The notes under the pieces were generated by a model, which saw only the letters and a list, made by a program, of their open reading frames with translations, had not been told where the DNA came from and did no database searches. 37,447 bases of DNA from a candidate division WS1 bacterium (GTDB taxonomy: Bacteria; Armatimonadota; Zipacnadia; Zipacnadales; UBA5352), in contig JAAYJW010000307.1 of assembly GCA_012522765.1 (NCBI GenBank), positions 1-37,447 of the forward strand, read 5' to 3'. The translations under genes were made by a program, and so were the position numbers. Positions 17,676-25,539 of this stretch are shown piece by piece. Each line of letters starts with the position of its first letter. Positions within the stretch are counted from its first letter, which is position 1.

Positions 17676-18902
17676 ATGGAACGGTTCGGCAATGTCATTC
17701 TCGGGGGCGGGATGGTCGCAGGTCACGCCGCGAAGGAGATGGTGAAGCAGGGGCTTGAGCCCGGATCGCTGTGCATCATCTCGATGGACGAGGACCCGCC
17801 CTATGAGCGCCCACCGCTGTCGAAGGGCTTCATGCGGGGTGACAAAGTTGCCGACGAAGCCTTCATCAACGGTCCCGACTTCTACAATGACAACGGCATC
17901 ACGCTGAAGCTCAACACCAGGATCAAGTCGGTTGATTTCGAGGCTCGCACCCTCTCCAGCAGCAAGCACACCATCGGCTTTGACAACCTGCTCATCGCCA
18001 CGGGCGCATGGCCGCGAGAGCTTGATGTGTCCGGTGCGGACCTCGATGGCGTACACCTGCTCCGGACGCTGGCTCACGCGAAGAAGATCCATGCGGAAGC
18101 CGAAGAGATTGAGCGCGCGGTGATCGTGGGCGCGGGCTTCATCGGGATGGAGATGGCCGCCTCGCTGGCGATGCTCGGCGTGGAATGCGCGTTGGTGTAC
18201 CGCGAGGAGCGCGTCATGGTCAACCGCTTCCCCGACCCGATCGCGCGATACTTCGAGGACTACTACCAGGAGCGAGGGGTGAGACTGGTCGCCCAACGCA
18301 GTGTCGCACAGATCGAAGGCGACGGGCGCGTAAGTGGCGTGGCACTGACCTCCGGGCAGAAGCTCTCGGCGCAGATGGTCGTCGCGGGCATCGGCGTCAG
18401 CCCCGAGACCGGGCTCTTCGAGGGCGGGCCGATCGAAGTCAATGACGGGCTGGTCACTAACGAGTACCTCGAGACGGGCGTGGAGAAGGTCTGGGCGGCG
18501 GGCGACATTGCACGCTACCATGACGTGATCTTCGACCGCCCGAGGCGCTTTGAGCATGAGGATAACGCGCACTATCAGGGGCTGCGCGCGGGGCGGGCGA
18601 TGCTTGGCGACCGCAAGCCCTTCAAGCATCTCCCCCACTTCTACTCGGACATGTTCGACCTGTCGTGGAACTACTGGGGCGACCGCTCCGCCGGCGACCG
18701 CGTACTGTACCGCGGAGAGGTGGAGAGCGGCCGCTTCGCCGCGTGGTGGGTGACTGAGGATGAGCGTGTGACCGCGGCGTTCACGCTGGGCATTCCGTGG
18801 AAGCAGGCGAAGATTGCGGCGGATATCATCAAGGGGCAAACGCCGATCCCCGCGGATCTGCTCACGGACGAATCGCGCGATTTCGAAGAACTGGCGGGGT
18901 GA
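17676..18902 (+). CDS. FAD-dependent NAD(P)H oxidoreductase (ferredoxin reductase/AIF-like)
   Basis: A 408-aa pyridine nucleotide-disulfide oxidoreductase-fold flavoprotein. It has the FAD Rossmann loop VILGGGMVAGHAA, then YERPPLSKGF (conserved in ferredoxin/rubredoxin reductases and monodehydroascorbate reductases), the LLIATGAWPR motif, the NAD(P)H loop AVIVGAGFIGMEMA, and the second FAD motif KVWAAGDIA. There is no CxxC redox disulfide, which excludes glutathione or thioredoxin reductase types. It likely passes electrons to a ferredoxin, rubredoxin or Rieske protein. It starts 33 bp after atpG with AGAGGAGG upstream, so it may ride on the ATPase transcript. The functional link is unknown. 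Confidence 0.9.
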   Translation: MERFGNVILGGGMVAGHAAKEMVKQGLEPGSLCIISMDEDPPYERPPLSKGFMRGDKVADEAFINGPDFYNDNGITLKLNTRIKSVDFEARTLSSSKHTIGFDNLLIATGAWPRELDVSGADLDGVHLLRTLAHAKKIHAEAEEIERAVIVGAGFIGMEMAASLAMLGVECALVYREERVMVNRFPDPIARYFEDYYQERGVRLVAQRSVAQIEGDGRVSGVALTSGQKLSAQMVVAGIGVSPETGLFEGGPIEVNDGLVTNEYLETGVEKVWAAGDIARYHDVIFDRPRRFEHEDNAHYQGLRAGRAMLGDRKPFKHLPHFYSDMFDLSWNYWGDRSAGDRVLYRGEVESGRFAAWWVTEDERVTAAFTLGIPWKQAKIAADIIKGQTPIPADLLTDESRDFEELAG

Positions 18903-18917
18903 CGGCGGGCTGGCGCC

Positions 18918-19850
18918 TCAATCTTTCTCCTCTTCCGCCTCTCCCTCCGCTTCAAGCAGCGCGTCGAGTGTCTCTCGACGCGAGGCGAGCGACCGCGCAT
19001 ATCGCATCATGCCCCTCCACGGATCGCCCTTCTGCGCGATACGATCCGGTACGTTCTGCAGCGTCCAGTCTCGCGGATTGGCCCCACCCTGGAGCTCCTC
19101 CCACTCGATGGGTGTGGCCACCGGAGCACCGGGACGCGCTCGAATCGCGTACGGCGCCACCGCCGTGGCGCCGTACGCATTGCGCAACACGTCGAGGAAG
19201 ACGCGCCCGGCGCGCTTGGCCTTGCGCTGTTCGAGCGTATAGCGATCCTGATGCCGCCGCAACAGCACCGTCGCGACTGAGCGGGCAAAATCGCGCACCT
19301 GATCGTAATCAGCACTGCGGTCCAGCGGGACCACGACGTGAAAGCCCTTGGAGCCGGTCGTCATGATCCAACCGGAGAGGTCTACCTCCTCCAGCACTGA
19401 GCGGACATCCAGCGCCGCCTGGCGAACTGCGCTGAAGTCCTCGGTGCCTTCCGGCGGGTCGAGGTCGTAGATCATCCGGTCGGGATGTTCGAGGTCATCT
19501 GTGCGTGCGAGATAAAGGTGCGGTGTGAGCACCGCCTGGTCGGCGAGGTAGATCAGCGCCGCCCGGCTGTCCACGATCGGCGCGTCGTAGCTGCCGCCTT
19601 CGCGTTTGGGCACCGTGACTGTCCTGATCCAGTCCGGGAAGTAGTCGGGAGTGTTCTTGTTGTAGAAGCTCCCGCCCTGCAGGCCGTCCGGGAAGCGCTG
19701 CATGCTCACGCCGTAGCGGCGAATGTGCGGGATGATCGTATCGGCGATTGCGTCGTAGTAGTCAATGACATCCCCCTTGGTCAGACCGGCATCGGGGAAG
19801 AAGACCTTCTCGCGCGAGGAGATGTCTATGTCGTGTCCGCCGATCTTCAT
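18918..19850 (-). CDS. LigD-type polymerase/primase domain protein (stand-alone)
   Basis: A 310-aa archaeo-eukaryotic primase-fold polymerase corresponding to the LigD POL domain, which adds (ribo)nucleotides at broken ends in bacterial non-homologous end joining. Visible signatures: REKVFFPDAGLTKGDVIDYY at the start, MQRFPDG, and the catalytic carboxylates Asp129 and Asp131 in IYDLDPP. TGSKGFHVVVPL (nucleotide-binding His) follows, and later FLDVLRNAYGATAVAPYAIRARPGAPVATPIEW. Length equals a complete POL domain. ATG 19850 overlaps the ligase stop by 4 bp, so it is translationally coupled. It is third in an operon of three LigD-derived genes, and no Ku is in the window. The C-terminal 15 residues are Glu-rich. 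Confidence 0.93.
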   Translation of the reverse strand: MKIGGHDIDISSREKVFFPDAGLTKGDVIDYYDAIADTIIPHIRRYGVSMQRFPDGLQGGSFYNKNTPDYFPDWIRTVTVPKREGGSYDAPIVDSRAALIYLADQAVLTPHLYLARTDDLEHPDRMIYDLDPPEGTEDFSAVRQAALDVRSVLEEVDLSGWIMTTGSKGFHVVVPLDRSADYDQVRDFARSVATVLLRRHQDRYTLEQRKAKRAGRVFLDVLRNAYGATAVAPYAIRARPGAPVATPIEWEELQGGANPRDWTLQNVPDRIAQKGDPWRGMMRYARSLASRRETLDALLEAEGEAEEEKD

Positions 19851-20869
19851 GGCGCGCTCTCCTGCTCCTCTTCCCTGCGCACCTGCTGCGGCTCCTTGTC
19901 CCGGCGCAGACCCAGGTAGCGCGGGTGCCGGAGCTTGTCTGTGCGCGTCCACTCGCTGAAGCCCACCTCGCACACCAGCTTCGGGGTGACGAAGTGCGCC
20001 GTCGGGTCCTTCACCTCGCCGACATCGAAGGGAGAGGTCTTGCGCTCATCCCGCTGCAGGCGATCGTGCAACTCCTCCAGCGTCTCGTTATCAAGTCCCG
20101 TGCCCACCTTGCCGGCGTAGACGAAGTCACCGTCACGGTAGAAGCCCAGCAGCAGTGCGCCGAGGCCGACGCGCTCTCCACGCGGCTCGGTGTAGCCACC
20201 GATGACAAACTCCTGCTGGCGGTTGCACTTGAACTTGAGCCACGTGCCGGCGCGGCCGTGTATGTAGGGGCCATCCGCCTCCTTGGCTATCAAGCCCTCC
20301 CAGCCGCTCTCGCAGGCTTCGCGCAGGTAGGCTTCGCCCTTCTCGTTGCGGTGTTGCATGAAGCGGATGGGGTCGGCCCACGCGATCGCCTCGCGCAGCA
20401 GGTTCTTCCGCTCCCGCAGAGGCACTTCGGTAATGTTATGGTCGGAGATGTACATGCAGTCGAAGAGATAGTAGTAGACGGCCACGTCGCTCTTGAGCGC
20501 GGCCTTGCGACTGGTGTTGTGCATCCGTGGCTGCAGGCGCTCGAAGTCACTTGTGCTGCCGTCGCCGAAGGCCACTACTTCGCCGTCGAGGATGCAACCG
20601 GGCGGCGCCTGTCGGGCAAGCGCCTCCTCGATCTCAGGGTAGCTGTCGTTGATCTGCCGCTGGTTGCGCGTCATCAGGCGAACGCTGCCATCGCTGTTGA
20701 TGAGTGCGAGGATGCGTTCGCCATCAAGTTTTCGCTCGAAGATCCAGTCCGGGTCGGAGAAGTGGTCATGCGTGAGCTTTGCCAGCATCGGCGCCATCCA
20801 GCGCGGCATGCTGACCTTCCTGGCAGCGCCGCGTGCCGCGTCTGAGAGGCGCTCCAGCGGATCAGTCAT
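19847..20869 (-). CDS. ATP-dependent DNA ligase, LigD ligase-domain type (stand-alone)
   Basis: A 340-aa ATP-dependent DNA ligase with adenylation and OB-fold domains. The nucleophile Lys47 is in motif I ERKLDGERI. ILDGEVVAFG is motif III-like, YYYLFDCMYI and EGLIAKEADGPYI are motif IV, and WLKFKC is motif V. The end segment FVTPKLVCEVGFSEWT, then RHPRYLGLRRDK, is typical of the LigD ligase OB part. It seals ends after processing by the flanking gene products. Start 20869 (MTDPLER) is chosen on family length. GTG 20881, with AGGAG 4 nt upstream, is an alternative adding four residues. Its start overlaps the upstream phosphoesterase gene by 8 bp. Confidence 0.94.
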   Translation of the reverse strand: MTDPLERLSDAARGAARKVSMPRWMAPMLAKLTHDHFSDPDWIFERKLDGERILALINSDGSVRLMTRNQRQINDSYPEIEEALARQAPPGCILDGEVVAFGDGSTSDFERLQPRMHNTSRKAALKSDVAVYYYLFDCMYISDHNITEVPLRERKNLLREAIAWADPIRFMQHRNEKGEAYLREACESGWEGLIAKEADGPYIHGRAGTWLKFKCNRQQEFVIGGYTEPRGERVGLGALLLGFYRDGDFVYAGKVGTGLDNETLEELHDRLQRDERKTSPFDVGEVKDPTAHFVTPKLVCEVGFSEWTRTDKLRHPRYLGLRRDKEPQQVRREEEQESAP

Positions 20870-21497
20870 CGCTCGCCCCACCTTTCTCCTGCTCAGCCAC
20901 CTCTTCGACGGTGCGTCCGCTCTTCACCGACTGCGGCTCGGTGCTGGTCGGGTTGCGCCTCGCGTCCGCCGCGTCATCATCCATCTTGACCAGCAGCCAG
21001 CGAGCATCCTCACCGCTGCCGGTGCGGATGAGGGCATGGCCGCCGCTGAGCTTCTCACCCTCCAGCCAGATCGTTACGTGCCCATCATTAATCTGCTCTG
21101 CGACCGATGGAACCTCCTCGCCCTCCTCAGCCTCGTCGTCCTTCAAGTTGCGGTAGCTGCCGCGGTCCCACACGATGACGGTCCCGCCGCCGTACTCACC
21201 TTCGGGAATGACGCCCTCGAAATCGGCATAGGGCAGGGGATGATCCTCAGTGGGGACCGCGAGACGCCTTTCGCGCGGATCGGTGGAAGGGCCCTTGGGA
21301 ACGGCCCAGGACTTGAGGACGCCATCAACCTCAATGCGGAAGTCATAGTGCAGCGAGGATGCGTCGTGTTTCTGGATGACAAAGATCGGGCGCTGCTCCG
21401 CCCAATCGAACTCCGCGTCACCATCGCCCGGTTCTGGGGTGCTGCTGAAGTCGCGCTTCTCACTGTACGTGCCCAAGCGGTCCTCTTTGGGTGCCAT
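20862..21497 (-). CDS. LigD-type 3'-phosphoesterase domain protein (stand-alone)
   Basis: A 211-aa protein equal to the LigD PE domain, which removes 3'-phosphates and ribonucleotides from break ends. Candidate active-site residues His44, His50, Asp52 and Arg54 lie in IQKHDASSLHYDFRIE, and His86 lies in TEDHPLPYADFEG. Their spacing (6, 2, 2, 32) matches that recalled for the Pseudomonas LigD residues His42, His48, Asp50, Arg52 and His84. GVIPEGEYGGGTVIVWD is also a family hallmark. The C-terminal 40 residues are acidic and disordered-looking. ATG 21497 has GGAGGAG 6 nt upstream. It is the first gene of the LigD-like operon. Confidence 0.93.
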   Translation of the reverse strand: MAPKEDRLGTYSEKRDFSSTPEPGDGDAEFDWAEQRPIFVIQKHDASSLHYDFRIEVDGVLKSWAVPKGPSTDPRERRLAVPTEDHPLPYADFEGVIPEGEYGGGTVIVWDRGSYRNLKDDEAEEGEEVPSVAEQINDGHVTIWLEGEKLSGGHALIRTGSGEDARWLLVKMDDDAADARRNPTSTEPQSVKSGRTVEEVAEQEKGGASDD

Positions 21498-21670
21498 CCG
21501 CCACTCCTCCTCATCTCCAGCAGCCACATTCTCGGTTCGCGGCGGACGGCCTCATTCCTGCCCCAATGCGGACTCAGGCGACTCTACTCCGCCCTCAAAG
21601 GTATTCGCTGTTGTCGGGGGAAGTGGATGCGCGTCACTCTCAAGTCGCACGGCAGTGGAGGCCGGCTCCC

Positions 21671-24600
21671 ATGAAGCGCTCGAATGTCGCTATGATTCTC
21701 ATCCTGCTAATTCTCTGCGTGGCGGTGAGCGTGTCGCAGGCGCAGGAGTACCGCCCGGTGGTGATCGAATTCCCCGCCGATCAGGCGGAGACGCTTCGCG
21801 CGACCTTCAACAACGGTTACTCCGAGTACTTCGGTCGGGGGCTTGAGGCGGACATGGCCCGTGCTTCGCGAGACGTGGTGCTGATGCCCTACGACCGCGG
21901 CAATCAGAAAGACATCGGCGCCTATCGCGCGATGGATACTGAGGGTGTCGTGGAGCGGGCGCTGTGGGTGCGTCCGGGCCACTCGCATCGCTATGATGCC
22001 GCGGGCAATGTGAACCTGCGTCGCGGCACGGTCGCATTCTGGGTGCGCTTTGTTCATCCCGTGGGACAGGTCCACCACTCGCTCTTCTCGATCAACCACG
22101 TTGATCGCAGTTCCACGATGCTGGGTGTGCGCGGGCGCTACGGCCGCATCCTCGTCCACGGCCCGTGGGGCGGGAGCTACGACTTCGAGTCGGACCCGTG
22201 GGAGGCAGAGAAGTGGTACCACCTCGCAATTGCCTGGGACGAGCTTGAGGGCATTCGCCTCTACGTGGATGGCGCGCTGAAGCGCAACCAGCAACTCACC
22301 TGGCAGACAGAGGACCTTGAGCCGGACAAGATCCTCGCAGGAAGCTGGAGCTACTGGAATGGCACAGAGAAAGAGTTTGCGCTTGATGAATTGCGCATCT
22401 TCTCCCGACCGCTCTCCGATGAGGAAGTCGCCGCGGTACATGGCGGCGCCGCGACTGTGCCGGATGTGCGTGTTGAGGACTCCGAGGCGGTCACGACGCA
22501 CCGCAGCGAGTACCTGGGCTGGGATAGCGCCGATCTTCTCGGCATTGAGGCAGCCGATGATGACGAGACGCTGCTGGTGCGGCAGGCGGGCATAGACGAC
22601 GCGCGGGCGATCTACTCGCAGGCGTGGAAGGTCTGCGATGGCGACCGCCTCACCCGCTGGCCGCTTACCTACCACGGCTACAGCTTCCAGGATGAGGGCG
22701 GCCTGATCCTGCGGCTGGAGGATGGCGAGCGCTGGGACTATCTGCGCGTGCGCGGGCCGGTGCATGGCGACCTCTATCAGGGCGAGCAGGTGCTGGAACC
22801 GGAGGCGGAGCCGTGGATGCCGATGAAGGGTGACGGCCCTCTCTTCACGCGGCAATTCGATGGCGCCATGACTCAGACGGCCATGACCTTCTTCGCCGAC
22901 ACGAAGCCGCAGGAGACGACGGAAGATGGAGCAGCGGAAGACCCAACTCAGAGCATCATCAACGAGATCGGCTTCTACGAGACGAGCACCCAAGATGTAG
23001 ATGACCTCTCCGGCAGTGCGGTGCCCTGCTACATCTCGGCGGATCAGTGGAGCGACTGGTCCTCGGAGATCGGTCGCATCATGCTGAGCAAGTACGAGAC
23101 GTACGATCGGACCGCGCTGCGCTGCTCGACGGATGCCCCGACGGAGGCACGTGCGCTGCCGATGAAGGGCATGCGCTACTATCACTTCATGATCCCTTCG
23201 GCTTCCACGGATCGCGCTCTCGGCGCCATCAGGTTGCGCCTGCACTTCCGCGACCTGGAGCCGGGGACGGAGGTCTGGGCGCTGGTGGCGGACCCGATCA
23301 TCCCCACGCGGCAGATCGCGGACTTTGAGGTGCGCGCCGAGGGCGACTGGAGCGGCATCAAACCGCTCGACCTGACGCTGGATATGCGCGACTACGTGAT
23401 CCCCGCCGGGCAGCCGCTCTGGGTGCGCCTGATGACCGGCAGCGACGCCCAGCTTGTCTGGGACGCAGACAATGCCTCACGCTTCGAGCTTATGATCGAG
23501 CCGCCGTCGGTGCTTACGGATCAGTATCGCAAGGACCAGCTTGCGCTGGTGAAGGACCGTTTTATTGATGTCTCCGAGCCCCGGCCATGGGGGCGGGTCT
23601 CGATGGATCAGCTTGCCGAGCGTGTCGGCGTTTTCATGGAACTGCACCGGGCGCTGAATGAACTGCACACTCGCTTCCCCGATGATAACTACGCGCGGGC
23701 CGTGCATATCTGGACTCATCCCTCAGAGCCGGTTGACCGCACGCAGCTTCAGCCGCCGACAGTCCCCGGCGCGCCGGAGTGGGCGGTCTATCAGCGAGCG
23801 GCACTGGGCAAGTACCTGGACTTCGTGAACTGGTGGATTGACCACCGCCAGGCGCCCAACGGCGAGTTCGGCCACGGCTACGGTGACGACACCGACCTCG
23901 TTAACGACTGGGTGTCGCTCAGCATGATCGCCGACAGGGACGGGAAGATCGCCGACTCTCTGCGCCGCATCGCGGACTTCTGCTGGGAGACCTCCATCGA
24001 GAACGGGATCAATCGCCGCGCCACTGATCCGCTCCATGCCTACGAGGAGGGCGTCAATGCCGTGGCCCGGACTGCCGAGGTCTACCCGGGCAATCCGGTA
24101 TACCTGTCGCGGCTGATGGACGCGACGGTGACGGTGGATGAGTATCTGACCGGCATGACGCACGGCTTTCGGCACTTCCGCTCGAAGAACTACGGGGCCA
24201 GTCGGATCATCACCGAGTTCCCCTACGGTCATGATGCCCTCTCCAGCGCTCTGATGCTGCATCCGTCGCTCTACCTCGGCTGGTACAGCCGCAATGAGCG
24301 CGCGACGAGGCTGGTGCAGGAATACGGTGATGCGTGGCTCGACCTGCTGGAGAGTGAGCTTGAGGGGATCGAGCTTTCTTCAAGCACCGCCAGTGTGCTG
24401 CCCGTTGAGATTGACTTCGAGACACGCGAAGTGGTCCGGCGCAGCAACGTCTTCTCCGCGTACGGCTCGGATAACATGTATACCGCGCTGGCCGAGTGGA
24501 CCGGCGATGACCGCTACTGGCTGCCCGCCCGGACATGGCTGATGCGGAAGATGACGCCAGGTTCGACGCTTCCGGATATGGCCGAGCGCGCCGACCTGAC

Positions 24601-25534
24601 CGCGGATCGCGATTGGATCATTGAGAGCGCAGCTGCCATCAGCTTCGCCGACCTGAACCCATCCATGGGCAACGACTCCCGGACGCAGACCCGCTACTCC
24701 GCATGGAAGCTCGGGGCCGATCGGGAACTGCTGGTGGAGGCGCTGCGCGACTCATGGGAGCGCATCGAACTTGTCTTCCCGATGCACACGTGGGTGGAGC
24801 AGTCCGCGGACCGCGTCTGGATCTCCAAGGACCTCGTGGACCGCATGTATCTCGGCGGGCAGCCGGGCTATCGCAACTACATCTACCCGACGCACGCGAT
24901 CTCGTGGCAGGGCCTGTCGCGCGACTTCGCGGCATGGGTGCTCGAGGACAACGCGCAGGGGCTCAAGCTGATGGCTTATAACTTCGAGGAGGCGCCGCAG
25001 CAGGGGCGCATCTTCGTCTGGGGCGTTGAGCCGGGCACCTACCGCGTGACGCTGGGCCCGGATGCGAACGAGGATGGTGTCCCCGACAGCGCCACCAGCA
25101 GTTCGGAGATGGCGCTGGCGAAGGGCTCGGCGGTGGAGATCGAACTGCCCTCGCGGCAGACGGTCGCGCTGCAGATCGAGCAGATTGCGGCCTCCGGGGA
25201 GGACTACTACGCGCGACCTGACCTCGCGATCTGCCCGCAGGACACGGTGATCGCCGAAGATGCGACGAGCATCACGGTCCGCGTACACAACATCGGCGGA
25301 GGGACGGCGCCGGAGGCGACGGTGCTAGTGCGCGGCGATGATGGCAAGCCGGACATCGTCACGACCGTCGGCCCGCTCGAGGCGCCGCATGAGTGCGTGC
25401 CGAGCATTGTCGAGTTGATGATCGAGGTGCCGGAGGATCGCCGCGGGCGGCAGTTCAACGTCATCGTCGATCCGGAGAATGAGATCGCGGAACTCTTCGA
25501 GGAGAACAACGTGGTAGAGCTGCCCGCGGGGTGA
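21671..25534 (+). CDS. Large exported protein: LamG-like domain, helical toroid-like region, CARDB domain
   Basis: A 1287-aa secreted protein. A signal peptide (KRS then a hydrophobic core, residues 8-21) ends near SQA24. A concanavalin/LamG-like carbohydrate-binding domain lies at about 117-258 (RGTVAFWVRF, WYHLAIAWDE, IRLYVDGAL, FALDELRIFSRPLSDEE). Beta-rich segments follow to about 650, then a helical region of about 655-1030 with HRQAPNGEFGHGYGDDTDLVNDW and other Trp/Asp-rich repeats, resembling (alpha/alpha) toroid folds of glycoside hydrolases and polysaccharide lyases. The end, about 1182-1287, is a CARDB domain (PDLAICP...ENNVVEL). No known catalytic family is recognised. GGAGG precedes ATG 21671. 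It heads a three-gene exported set and is likely a polysaccharide-acting or adhesive protein. Confidence 0.8.
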   Translation: MKRSNVAMILILLILCVAVSVSQAQEYRPVVIEFPADQAETLRATFNNGYSEYFGRGLEADMARASRDVVLMPYDRGNQKDIGAYRAMDTEGVVERALWVRPGHSHRYDAAGNVNLRRGTVAFWVRFVHPVGQVHHSLFSINHVDRSSTMLGVRGRYGRILVHGPWGGSYDFESDPWEAEKWYHLAIAWDELEGIRLYVDGALKRNQQLTWQTEDLEPDKILAGSWSYWNGTEKEFALDELRIFSRPLSDEEVAAVHGGAATVPDVRVEDSEAVTTHRSEYLGWDSADLLGIEAADDDETLLVRQAGIDDARAIYSQAWKVCDGDRLTRWPLTYHGYSFQDEGGLILRLEDGERWDYLRVRGPVHGDLYQGEQVLEPEAEPWMPMKGDGPLFTRQFDGAMTQTAMTFFADTKPQETTEDGAAEDPTQSIINEIGFYETSTQDVDDLSGSAVPCYISADQWSDWSSEIGRIMLSKYETYDRTALRCSTDAPTEARALPMKGMRYYHFMIPSASTDRALGAIRLRLHFRDLEPGTEVWALVADPIIPTRQIADFEVRAEGDWSGIKPLDLTLDMRDYVIPAGQPLWVRLMTGSDAQLVWDADNASRFELMIEPPSVLTDQYRKDQLALVKDRFIDVSEPRPWGRVSMDQLAERVGVFMELHRALNELHTRFPDDNYARAVHIWTHPSEPVDRTQLQPPTVPGAPEWAVYQRAALGKYLDFVNWWIDHRQAPNGEFGHGYGDDTDLVNDWVSLSMIADRDGKIADSLRRIADFCWETSIENGINRRATDPLHAYEEGVNAVARTAEVYPGNPVYLSRLMDATVTVDEYLTGMTHGFRHFRSKNYGASRIITEFPYGHDALSSALMLHPSLYLGWYSRNERATRLVQEYGDAWLDLLESELEGIELSSSTASVLPVEIDFETREVVRRSNVFSAYGSDNMYTALAEWTGDDRYWLPARTWLMRKMTPGSTLPDMAERADLTADRDWIIESAAAISFADLNPSMGNDSRTQTRYSAWKLGADRELLVEALRDSWERIELVFPMHTWVEQSADRVWISKDLVDRMYLGGQPGYRNYIYPTHAISWQGLSRDFAAWVLEDNAQGLKLMAYNFEEAPQQGRIFVWGVEPGTYRVTLGPDANEDGVPDSATSSSEMALAKGSAVEIELPSRQTVALQIEQIAASGEDYYARPDLAICPQDTVIAEDATSITVRVHNIGGGTAPEATVLVRGDDGKPDIVTTVGPLEAPHECVPSIVELMIEVPEDRRGRQFNVIVDPENEIAELFEENNVVELPAG

Positions 25535-25539
25535 TCCGG

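Noticed and set aside
17169-18839. 556-codon open frame antisense to gamma and the flavoprotein
   Set aside because: It spans two real plus-strand genes and their gap; codon pattern is that of a high-GC mirror frame.
18903-21670. A Ku gene accompanying the LigD-like operon
   Set aside because: None was found on either strand in this window; the spaces on both sides of the operon are too short to hold one.
21707-23245. 512-codon open frame antisense to the LamG protein gene
   Set aside because: The plus-strand frame has a signal peptide and domains; the reverse has none.
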